Shown here in pieces: positions 1 to 10,510 of a stretch of DNA of 64,000 nucleotides (position 1 is its first letter; every line of letters begins with the position of its first letter). The DNA is from Jacaranda mimosifolia (taxonomy: Eukaryota; Streptophyta; Magnoliopsida; Lamiales; Bignoniaceae): positions 28,013,379 to 28,077,378 of the forward strand of contig CM032132.1 in the NCBI GenBank assembly GCA_018894105.1. The letters run 5' to 3'. The notes beneath the pieces are model-generated. The model had not been told where the DNA came from. It saw only the letters and a list, made by a program, of their open reading frames with translations, and did no database searches. The translations under genes were made by a program, and so were the position numbers.

Positions 1-202
1 TGTATAGTTTTGCCCTTTTCAAAATTACAATTTGGCCCCGAAAAATATAATTAACATGAAATCAAGTTTATTAATAAAATATTTATATTTATGTATTGAT
101 CACGAAATTTCTAAAATACTAGATAATTCATGCAATTTCATAAAGTAATTTTAACTGAATTATCTAACAATTATATAATTCAAGAAAATTAGGGGTGTTA
201 CA
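1..202 (-). mobile_element. End of a long Ty3-type LTR (partial, cut by window edge)
   Basis: The segment ends in aggggtgttaca, the same terminus as the two complete solo LTRs at 10,511-13,327 and 33,199-36,437. Read on the minus strand it starts TGTAACACCCCT, a common start of plant Ty3 LTRs. The AT-rich stretch with short 'gcccttttc...tttggcccc' phrases resembles the same end of the 33 kb copy. The other end and the target-site duplication lie outside the window, so solo LTR versus full element cannot be decided. Confidence 0.55.
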
Positions 203-1419
203 GTTGGTCATAAGAACTTCAATTTTAAATAAATATTGAGAAAATAATAAAATAATAATATTGATAAATATTTAAATATATTAGAAAGTATCTAATTAAT
301 TTTAAAAAATAAGCAAAAATAACATAAAGATGTGTTTCAAAAAACATAAAACATTTACTACAAAATGAACTTTAAATTAATTAAAAAGAAAAAAATTATA
401 TTAAACTAATTGAGGAAAGAAGTCCTACATTTAAAAATATAGAATTGTATTATGAATAATGTAAAAATAAAATGTAAAAAGAATATTTTTAGAATAAACA
501 ATTTATATAAAATAAATAAAATATTTATCTAATAATCTTGTGATAAATTAGATTTATAAGATAGAGTTTGTGATAAGAGCACTTAATATGATACTTATAG
601 AATATTTTTTAAATTATAAACTTATTTAGTGAGATGAAAATATGATTATAGATACTTTTGAATTATCTTATGAGATAAAAATCTATATTGCAATTTGGAT
701 AAGCCATACATGATATTTTAGTTATACTAGATAAGTTGATCGTATTAAAATAAAATATAACAGTAACTAAACGATCAATAAGAAATTTTCAACTGAATTA
801 AAAAACTCAAAATTATAAGAATTTGATATTTGGTCAAAATTACACAATTACAACTCCCACATGGTTGTCCTATATATATAATAGTATAGATACCGTAACC
901 ACTATTATAACCCATCAATTTCTCTACTCTACTATTACCATTTTATTATAATCTTTTGTACTTAGACAAATTTAAATAAATATATTTACATTATTAAAAT
1001 AATAATATATAAGAAAAGAAAAATATTTTATTACCTTATACTAGTATCAAATAACATCTTAGTAATAATGCTTTTTGTAGTTGAGAAGATATCTTTATAA
1101 TACACCAATAATTGAGTTTTATTGATAAGGAACTTCAAAATATTTTACATGAAAAAATATTAATTTGCGCTCTAGTTGGGATTTATTGATGTATTTTTAA
1201 ATGGGTCGGCAAAATTGAAACTACTTTAATTCGCAAACTGTTTGAGTTCAACTAAATAAAAATTTGAATTTGACTCGATCTTCTTGAACTCGAGTCAAAT
1301 TATGCTGAGCTCAATATCATCTCGAAAAGCTTGTGAATCTACGAATTTTTTATTATATATATATATATAGTTACAGCCTAAGCCCACAAAAGAATTGATA
1401 TTTAAATGAAATAATTAGT

Positions 1420-1575
1420 AAAAAAATATAAAAGGTGAAAAAAAGTGAATAAATAAGGACTAAACGATAAGCTTTATCAAATAAGGTTGAGAAGAGAGAG
1501 GGGGGCGGGGGGGAGGGGGAAAAAAATGCAGTCATTAAGATCCAAAAATCCCTCTCATATTGTAAAACTAGCAAA
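1420..1575. repeat. Dispersed AT-rich repeat, copy 1
   Basis: Shares an ordered series of phrases with 30,757-30,865: 'aaaaaatataaaa.gtgaaaaa', then 'actaaa.g..a.ctttatca', then 'aagatccaaaaa.tccctc'. The two copies are diverged and this one carries the G-run insertion. The element type is unknown. Confidence 0.4.
1500..1519 (+). other. G-run cluster, possible G-quadruplex
   Basis: Three runs of five to seven guanines separated by single bases in otherwise AT-rich DNA. The longer runs can be split to supply four G3 tracts, so intramolecular quadruplex folding is possible on the + strand. It has no gene nearby. Confidence 0.45.
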
Positions 1576-3189
1576 ACCTCGTGTGTGCGTGGTCTGTTCA
1601 TTTAATTAAGTTAAATGAAAAAATTATAAATGTACAACAAAGTTTTTCTTTTACAAACAAAGTATTATAATTTTTTATATCCACTCAATAAAATATTATC
1701 ATCTTTTAAAAATATTATTTCAAATAGTTAAGTAGAAATGTCAAGTGGTATCTATTATAGAATGAAAAAAATGTGGTAAATTAAGTAATCAATTTTTTTT
1801 TTTCTTGAAATGTTCCTTTATTTCATATATCTATAATTATAACCTCATTTATATTAAAAATAACAGAATTACATATTGACTGAAACCCATAACAAAGCCA
1901 ATTAAAGGATTTTAATAATTCAAATAAGACATAATTCTTAAAATAATGCAATATTCTTATTTGAATATATTGGATTTATTGAGTTTTGAAATTGGCAATG
2001 AACAATTCCTTAATATGCATTGCATCTTCCTTTTTTATTTCTTAAAATTTAAAAATGTCTTAGTTGAGTTTTTGAAAGAAAATAATTTAAAATATTCATC
2101 CATAGTCAACATGCCATTATGTGGATAACCCCACTGCTTTTTAATTTATTCAATGCACAAACATTAAGCAGTTTTCTAAATAATAGATTTATTCATGAAA
2201 ATAGAACAAATATATTTCAAATGATTCAGTAAAACTATTTTGTTTCAATATATTTAATAAGGAAAAATTCTAAACCAAACTACAATAATTACTAATAATA
2301 TAATAGAAAGAACTACAATATTTTAACGTAAATGTTACCGAAAATTCACATTCCAAGTACCCAAAATAAATAACAACATCAAGTTAAAATCATTATCATT
2401 AAAAAATCCTAACAAACAAACAATAAAAGTTAAACTTATGCAAGCATTAAAAAAGACAAATAATTAAACCTAACTTCTTTAAAAATAATAAGAATGTCAC
2501 ATAACCATTCCTTCTTTATTATAATTATAATGATATATTATAATACGAGTAAGCTAGGGCAAAAAAATAGAGTACCTTAAAGAATATGAAGTAAGTTGTG
2601 GCTGAAATCAAGTACGATTTAAAAATTTTAGACAAATAAAATATTGCGAAAATGAAGAAATAGAGAAAACATTAAGTTTGGAAAGGACGAAATTGTGCAT
2701 TGAGTTTTTAGAAAATGATATACTATAAAGCGGACAAGTGGGAGTATAAAATGGCAATAGTGAGTAGTAATCAAACCAACATGCTAGTAATTATAATTAG
2801 CTAACATAGTAAGGTTATTTTAGAAATATCATATGAAAACAAACCAAATAGAGATTAATGCTTTATATATAGTATAGATTTTTATGAAGTTCTCTAGTTT
2901 TCTTTAATTTACTTATAAATAAAATTCATATATTCGTATGTACAAGGGAATTGACTTGTCAAAGTTGTAGCATATATGAAATGCTTTTATTTATTCATGT
3001 TTATCTAGACCTCCCAATTTATTCCAATAAAATATACTCCAAATTAAAGTCCCAAACTTATGACGTTTTTTTTATTCTGCATATAGAGTAGTTTCGAATA
3101 TGTAAGTTATATTTTGGGATGTCCTAAAGAGAACATAAAAAGTTGGGCTCTGTTTGTTAGAATATTTTCAATTCCAAAAACTTAAACAA

Positions 3190-3500
3190 ACAAAATGTCA
3201 AATTCCTCAACCCTTAAGGGTCTCATAGTGGCTTTTTGCTTGCCACGTGCCCCTAGGGGGTCTTGTAGTGGGCTTTTTGTATGCTTTTCATACACTCCTT
3301 GAGGGTTTAGTTATTTTGGGTGTTTGCCACATGCTTCCTGAGCGGATTTTATTGTGGGCTTTTGTATGTTTTTCAAGCAACCCCTCAAGAGTCTTATAGT
3401 GGTCATTTACCACATGTCCTCTGAGAGTTTTTATAATGGTGTTGTTGTCATCGCCACATGCCCCATTGAGGATCTTATAGTGGTGTTGATATAGCTCACC
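3190..3500. repeat. Degenerate short tandem repeats in decayed Ty3 debris
   Basis: The phrases 'cttatagtgg', 'gccacatgcc' and 'cccct.aggg' recur about every 60-70 bp (for example near 3,220, 3,260, 3,330, 3,400 and 3,470). Tat-lineage Ty3 elements often carry tandem repeats in non-coding parts, and a Tat-like protease fragment lies just downstream, so these may belong to the same dead element. No coding sequence is supported. Confidence 0.4.
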
Positions 3501-4024
3501 CAACGATCCCTCTTCGAGCCGTTTGTTTTATATTTGACATTTTGTGTTCATAGTATGTGCTTGTTGTGCATGCCTCTTGGATTTTACCACGAGTAGTGTA
3601 ATTCTACACTAGTCATTGTGCACCAAGAAAGCAAACACAATTATAAGATAATGTTAAAGAAACCTCATTAAGATAAACAAAGGAAAGTGGCACAGTTTCT
3701 AGTCCAAGACGGTCTTTTATTCTTAACTATTTTGACAACCCCTAGCTACTTCAAAATAAAACCTTGAGACTAAGAACAAGAAATCCTAACTACTTGGATA
3801 ACTTAAAAAGAAGAAAAACTTCAATTCGCTACAAAAGGGCGTGATTATTCATTTTACGAGGTATCCCCCCTCTCAATTGTTGGAGCTGAGTAGTTGACGT
3901 AAATAGCTTCTTGGAAGAAAGTTTCTTGAGGTGTGAATTTGCACTTGGTTCACTCTTTCTCTTGGAGGTCAATTCCTTTATCTTTTCATTTGTTGTCTCA
4001 GCCTCCTTTCACCTTGTCCACCTT

Positions 4025-4285
4025 GATGTTATAAGCTGGCAAGGTCTTGTCAATTAAGAACCTCGCCATCTTCATGAACTGCTAAGAATGAGTGCCTAGG
4101 GAGATGGAGAAAGAGACCTTCCTGAGGGTCTCCACCGCCTCACCAATAAATCCCACTGGGGAAGTATTGATTTCCTACAGTTAGGCACTATCACGCCAAG
4201 CTAGAAGAAAGCATCATAGAAGATTGTATTCGTTGAGCTCACGCTGTCCACCAAAATCTTCGTCACCCAGAAAATGTCAAAGAAG
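4025..4285 (-). pseudogene. Ty3/Tat retropepsin (protease) fragment
   Basis: On the minus strand one reading gives the retropepsin signature KILVDSVSST followed by IFYDAF. This corresponds to the LVDxGSS...FxDAF segment of plant Tat-type proteases, with the conserved Gly replaced by Val. After a frame change the sequence reads GFIGEAVETLRKVSFSISLG, a stop, then FLIDKTLPAYN, matching the later protease strand and the 'xAYNxIL' region. Internal stops and a frameshift show it is dead. No RT, integrase or LTR is recognisable around it. The family assignment rests on motif order only. Confidence 0.55.
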
Positions 4286-5648
4286 GTGGAGATCACTAAG
4301 GTGGTGCCACATGGCAACATTTCCAGACATTTTGGCAGATTTTGATTTCGGACTCATCTGAATTATTTTCGGCTTGAGGTTCGATCCAGATTCAGTCCAA
4401 TTTGGGTAAAAAAAAAAATTTAATCGAATGTTATTCATTTAAATTCTAATTCTAATTAAAACTTTAATCTAAACTTGCTCTTGAAATATAATATGGTTAT
4501 TAACCTATGCATTGGGCTTAAATGAAAGATTAAATTCATAATTATTAACAGCAAAAATTAATTAGGAAATTGAACTTATTTAGTTAGGGATTATCAAATT
4601 AACTCATACTCGAACCCTGAAAATACAATACATTATGAAAAGTCATAACAAAAGTTCAAAAGGATTATCTATTCAAAAATTGTGCTTATTGATATAAAAC
4701 TAAATTGTTCTTGAGATAAACTAATTATAATGATCATCATTCTAGAGACCAACCGAGGTAGATATTATGATATGTGTTGATTATTGAGCTTCAATCTAGA
4801 TTAGAGTATGTGACACTCTATGCGATAAACATTGGATTTGGACGTATTGTTGTCCCTAATGGTTAGACGCACAATAATTAGATAATAGAAAGATTAAATA
4901 ATTAATTTGGATATTTATAATAAGAAAAGATATTTGCTGAATTTAAATAGATGAATTTGAATAAATCAATAAGGCCCTTTGATATAACTGAAAGGTTAAA
5001 TATAATTGAACTCCAAATAAAAAAATTAGTACGCAACACTAACTAAAATAGGACCTTATAATCTAACATTTGGGTATACTGTAATGATTTATGAAAATGA
5101 AGTTAATATCCTTTTTGAAAGTCGGCTAAAATTTCAACAATGATTAAGTCAATGTCGAAACTTTTTAGCAATACATTTCTCAATATAAGTAACTAAACAA
5201 TTGGATAAAAATTCATCTTCCATCTCATGCCTGAGCTTGATCTTAACAATATTCATAGGGAAATTTTTTTTCTTATTTGTAGCTGTTATAGAAAGAACCA
5301 ATTTCAAGTGAAGCAAACAATTGGTCGATGATAAGTCTCCAATTTATCTATTTTCACCAACTCTGGTTATAATTAAGAAATTGGTTACAAGCTCAAATCA
5401 AAATGATGAGGCACATTGAGCTGTGATTTTAATTAATTAATTTTAATTATTGTATCTAATTAAAATAAATTAAATTTAATTCAACAAATCTATATAATTA
5501 ATTTTGATTTAAGGCCTTAATAAAAAAGTTAAATATTTCAAAAACTAATGAATGGAAATTAATATAATTAATTTTAATTAATATTAAATGGTCTATTCTT
5601 TTAAAATTTGAGTTATTCAAACTAATTATTACTAAAGTTTAAAAAATA
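4286..5648. other. AT-rich intergenic DNA, nothing recognised
   Basis: No reading frame with a recognisable domain, no terminal repeats and no RNA gene seen. A homopolymer A run occurs near 4,410. Confidence 0.5.
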
Positions 5649-6463
5649 TCTATACTATTATTAAAAGAAATCCCTTTTCCTCTCACAAAATGAAAGTTAT
5701 TTCTCTATCTCAGCCCTTTTTCCAACTTTTACCCTCCAAAAGATATTCAAATATTAAAAAGAATTAGTGTAATAATCAATTAATGTTAAAGGTAGAAATG
5801 ACAATAATTTAATATTGGTGGTTCTCATACTAACTTTTGAATATTTGAAATTTGCCCTCAACATGTAATATTAAGATTCAAAGAAAATTATGGGGTATGA
5901 TTATTATTGAATTGAAAAGTTACATAAACCATATTTCAATTGTAAGCATTGAGGATAGGTTCTTCAATTCTCTATGTAAATGATATTTTAACAATTCTAT
6001 TTTTTTTTTAATGCAAAGTTTTGTTTCTGTTCCATTGATAGGATAAGAAAATGAGATTACAAAGAAAGGGAAGCAAGTTTTGCTAATTCCAAACTGACAA
6101 GTCCTAAATAAAGACTAATTACATAAGTTCAAATGGAGATCCGTCCTTATAATTCAATTTTCGAGTTCATAAATAATTCTTATTTATTAACCATTTGAAT
6201 TAATTTCTATTTTCATAGGTTTTCTAGATGAATTTTTTAGTATTCATTTTTTCGAAATTGATTGATTTGAAATTAGATGTTGCTTGTTATTTAGTGTAGT
6301 TATTGTTAAAATTATACTATTGCATGTTTATTTATATTATTTGCAAAATTAAATTTTTTTATTATTTATCATTACAATTATTTTGATAGTATATACGATT
6401 AAATAAATTTAACTATTGGATTTATTTTCCTTGTTGCTGGTCATATGTATAGAACTAATTTCG

Positions 6464-6585
6464 AGATTGGACACAAGCTTGGACGGCAATATACCCTCTT
6501 ACATCCCTTCCCCGGGTGTACATCCCTATCGATATAGATGGAAGTTGATAACTTCAAGGGCACTGCAATGGATATAGGGGTTTTG
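6464..6585 (+). repeat. Direct repeat, copy A
   Basis: Diverged copy of 6,980-7,110. Both contain 'agattg.acacaagct', a C-rich stretch ending 'ccccggg.tgtac.tccctat', and 'caatg.a.tggatata'. The intervening 400 bp is not repeated. Origin unknown. Confidence 0.5.
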
Positions 6586-6979
6586 ATGTCGCTCCTTATG
6601 ACGTGAGTATATTTGTCATAGGTCGGGAAGTTGACCAATGATGAGGGGCTCGAGTCCATATTCGAGGGTCGGCAAAGAACAATATATTTGTGGGTTGAGT
6701 GGTCGTGACGTAGGTCAATGCTAGCGAATGAGTTGGATTGATCTCTTCCAAAATTTCCCTATTGCATTAAATGAAGGGATATCCCATATACTATTCATCT
6801 CACGTGGCACACGATCCTCCTAGACACTAACATTATTAAATGATTGGGATTTTGTATAGTTCTCGAGTTCGGATTGGATCGTTGGCTCAATCCACTCAAA
6901 AAGATGCAGATCCTGATGGCATTTTTGTGAATTTCATTCAATTGAGGGGCATTTTGGTTTTTTAATAATTCTTGCATCA

Positions 6980-7110
6980 AGATTGAACACAAGCTCGCTC
7001 GGAGGTAACATACCCACCCACCCCCCACCATCCTCCCCGGGGTGTACGTCCCTATTGATATGGGCGGAAGTTGAGATAACCTCAAAGGCAATGTAGTGGA
7101 TATAGTGGTT
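6980..7110 (+). repeat. Direct repeat, copy B
   Basis: Second copy of the segment at 6,464-6,585, about 516 bp downstream. The short open frames over this area show no recognisable domain and are not called as genes. Confidence 0.5.
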
Positions 7111-8259
7111 CCTAATGGTAATAGGAGAGCAAGCTTAGTACAGAGAGTAAAGGAATTAGAGAACAAGGAGCGAAAGGGCACAATTCCGATGGACTGGACC
7201 CGATGGCGAATTAAGATTTGTGGTGAGGGAGTGAGAGTGTTGAAGTTAGCTAGACAAGATCGAGAGATGGAAGGATTGTGTTATGGCTAAGTTTCACAAA
7301 GATTGGCAATTTTAGTTTGCTTCATTTGGAGATGGAATTTTTTAAGAAAAAGGAAGAGAAAATTTTAAAATATTAAATCCGTCTCTACTTTGCCTCTTAG
7401 TTGCACAAAATAGGAACATATTTTTCCATCAATATCTTTCTAAATTGCACAATTAAATTTAAAATATTAAATCCATCTCTAATCTGAAGAATTGGAGCTT
7501 TTTTCTTCTCAAATTCATTTCTAAGTTGCAAAATCTTTTATTTCATAAAAATTAGAGACAACTGAATTTTCTGAATTTTTTTACTTTTTCAAAAAAATTC
7601 AATTTTGAATTTTATTCAAAAATCCTCTAAGAATTTTTAAATTCTGGGATGGATTTTTTCTATCTCAAATGTATATAATAAAACATAAACTTTTGATGGA
7701 TTATTGAGAAAAAATATTTCCATCTTACGGTCCATCTTATATCCATTTATGTTGAATCATTAATTCCCTTTTATCTAATTTTACTTTATTAAATTCAAAC
7801 ACAATTTACATCCATCTCTATTTTCTAATTTGCCTTATAAAATTTACACAAAATTTAATTTCGTCTATAAATCGATATGTGGTTGATGAAAATTAGAGAG
7901 ATTTTTTTAGTCTCTGAAGTCTATCATATTATAGTACATTTAATTTCACTTACTACATGTTTTCTACTAGCATTTGGCCCATGCTAAGCATGGATTTTTA
8001 TATGCTTATTATTGTTGTGAAATATAAATATAATCAAAGGAAAAAGTGTGGTAAAAAAATTAAAAAGCTGAAAGAAAAAAAAAAATCATCAAGTAAAAAG
8101 AAAAAAGTATATATTCTTCCAACACATCTAAAATTAGTATTTAAAAGCCTAAAATGCAAAAAGGCACAAGATGATGGGCATTGTATTTATATTTACATGT
8201 TGTACTGAAAAAAGGAATTTGAAAATTATTCTGTGAAAAGTTAAAGAACCCAAAACTTC

Positions 8260-8929
8260 TGATGGTGAAAGTACAATTACAGTTGAAAAAATATCGAACA
8301 ATCTCTAGGCTGAGGTGCGGATATCTCACTCTCTTTAAAGAGATTCAAAAGCCCACTACAGTAAAAATTTGTTACTGGTCCAGCAGTAATGCTCTTGACT
8401 TGTCTCCTCCAAGATACAACAACCCAACAACGTCGTATAACTCAAAAACTCTGGACAAGATTTGAGTTCAAAGTTTCATCACAAAAACATATTCCTTCAA
8501 CTAGTATAACTCTCCTTTAGTGTGTGCAATATAGTAGTTATAAGAACTCTTGCAAGGTTGCCAAAAGGAAGAAATAACTCCTATTTATAGGTGTGGAGGA
8601 CCTCCAAACAATAAATGAGAATTAGTGAATAAGTAAACCAAAGGTTACACATAGGAATATGAAGGGCTGCAAATGTGAATTGAAGAAGAAGAAAAAGAGT
8701 AAAGAAAGGGACTCTTCCTTTTCTAACGAATAATGAGGGACTCTTCACTAGTCCACTAATCCCCACCATAATGTGACCATATTCGTATCATCAATGGAGA
8801 AATATGAAAGGACATGTAGATTTAAAGTTCATAACTTCTACCATAATGTGACCATATTCTCATCATCAATGAAGTAATGTGAAAGGACATGTAGATAAAT
8901 GTAAATATTAAAATACTCATACACCAACA
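8260..8929 (-). repeat. Copia-1 3' LTR
   Basis: Direct repeat of 15,739-16,403. In plus orientation it runs from tgatggtgaaag to acaccaaca, giving TG...CA ends. It contains a minus-strand TATA box (TATAAATA, 8,582-8,589) and internal repeats of 'accataatgtgaccatatt'. The two LTRs differ by scattered substitutions and small indels, so the insertion is not recent. Confidence 0.88.
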
Positions 8930-8940
8930 TTCCCCCGCTC
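8930..8940 (-). promoter_or_regulatory. Copia-1 polypurine tract
   Basis: On the minus strand GAGCGGGGGAA lies directly against the start of the 3' LTR (TGTTGGTG). This is the expected place and composition for the plus-strand DNA primer in LTR retrotransposition, and it fixes the 3' LTR boundary. Confidence 0.8.
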
Positions 8941-9776
8941 ATTTTAATATTAAAAGAGAGCATACTAATTGAAGGGAGACTATTATGCATATTGAAGGTG
9001 TTCTCTGCATTGAACCTCTACTTAGTAAAGCAGCAACCTCTACTCCAGTGCCTATAGTGATCTCAGACTTGAACTATGACTGCTTAAGGGAAATAAAGTA
9101 TCACTGCCTACACATAACAGTCAAGGTGTTGACATAAGCTTTATTAGCCAGCACATTACGGCCTTGTGTTATCCCGGATTTCATGAGTGTTTTTGTGAAT
9201 AAGCTTAATTCTCATTGGAAGCAGTCTACTTCCACGCTCACATAGGTGAAATCTGTCAAGGGTGCTCTTGTAACTCTGACACCTCACTAGTAAGAGCTAC
9301 AGATTTTCATTAAGAGTTACTAAATTCATACTTCTCATATCGTTACAAGATAAATGCATTCACATCATAGGGATAAGGAGACAAATATGATAGTGCATTT
9401 CATAACAAGTCATCATATGATTCGTTTTTCCCATTGAACTTGGTTATAGGATCTCTAATCCCTAAATTAGGTTTCCTCATATATGATTCATGACTTTATG
9501 GCTTCGACCCTATCCCCCTCAATGTGCTCCAGAATCTTTTCTCGTGTTAAGTCCTTAGTCAATGGATCTGCAAGATTATCACAAGATCTCACATAATCAA
9601 CATTAATGGTACCATTTGTTAAGTAATATCTCACAATATTGTGTTTCCTCCTTATAAGTCTGGATTTACTGTTATAGTAATGGTTTTGTACTCTACCAAT
9701 TGCAACAGTGCTATCACAATGATTAATATTGAAGGAATTGGTTTTTCAAAATAAGGTATTTGGAACAATAAATCTC

Positions 9777-10510
9777 TTAACCAATTGGTCTCTTCACCAG
9801 CTGAAGATAAAGCAATAAGCTCAGTCTCCATGGTAGAGTTATCAATAATAGTTTGTTTTTTTTATCTCTAACAAATAGCACTACCACCCAAAGTAAAAAT
9901 ATAATTAGTGGTAGAATAGGAATCACCTGATAAAGTGTTCCAATCTGCATCAGAAAAGCCTTCAAGTACGGTAGGGTATTTTTTATAGAACAAACCATAT
10001 GTTTTTGTACCAAGTAAATATCTCATAACTCTTGTTATAGCATGCCAATGTTCAATACCTGGCTTGCTTGTAAACCTACTAAGTACTCCTACTGCATATG
10101 TAATATCAGGCCGAGTACAATCAGTTGCACATCTCAAACTCCCAATTAAACTAGCATACTCCTTTTGATTTATCATATCATCATCACTTTTAATAGGAAA
10201 TAAGTGAACACTTGAATCAAAAGGAGTTGTAACATGCTTGCAATCAATAAAGTTGTATTTTTTCAAAATTTTCTGAACATAATGCAACTGGTCAATGAAA
10301 ATACCATCACATGTTTTTGTAATTTTCATACCCAAAATAAAGTTTACCTTTCCAAGATCCTTCATGTCAAAGTGGCTACTAACCATGCTTTTTATCTCTT
10401 TAATAACATGCAAATTAGATCAAAAGATCAATAAATCATCAACATATAGGCAAACAATAACATGTGAATTATTCCACGACTAATAATAAATGCACTTGTC
10501 ACACTCGTTT
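9777..10510 (-). pseudogene. Copia-1 RT C-terminal part and RNase H
   Basis: Minus-strand copia reverse transcriptase from the YVDD catalytic box (codons at 10,435-10,446, context VCLYVDDLLIF) through the connection (MKDLGKVNFILGMKI, SLIGSLRCATDCTRPDITYAVG) into RNase H (FSDADWNTLSGDSYSTTNYIF, then a frame change to a remnant ending near 9,777). An in-frame stop sits before the YVDD box and a frameshift lies in RNase H. The N-terminal RT half lies beyond the nested solo LTR at 13,328-13,830, and the reading frame continues across the target site once the LTR and one TSD copy are discounted. Confidence 0.85.

Larger units (their letters stand above)
203..3100. other. AT-rich intergenic DNA, no gene recognised
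   Basis: Very AT-rich with short, stop-ridden reading frames and no recognisable protein domain. It contains a short TA microsatellite (about 1,352-1,369), a G-rich run at 1,500-1,519, and two minus-strand motifs resembling Helitron 5' ends (890 and 2,878). The stretch about 1,420-1,575 is related to about 30,757-30,865, so at least part of it is dispersed repeat. Confidence 0.6.
5649..8010 (+). mobile_element. Candidate non-autonomous Helitron-like segment
   Basis: The left end reads TCTATACTATTATTAAAAG after an A, close to the plant Helitron 5' consensus (TC start, insertion after A). Near the right, at about 7,978-7,993, lies the perfect palindrome CCATGCTAAGCATGG, followed about 10 nt later by CTTA, where a Helitron should end CTRR-T. 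The 3' end is therefore off-consensus. There is no Rep/helicase coding sequence. It could equally be unrelated AT-rich DNA with a chance motif. Confidence 0.25.
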
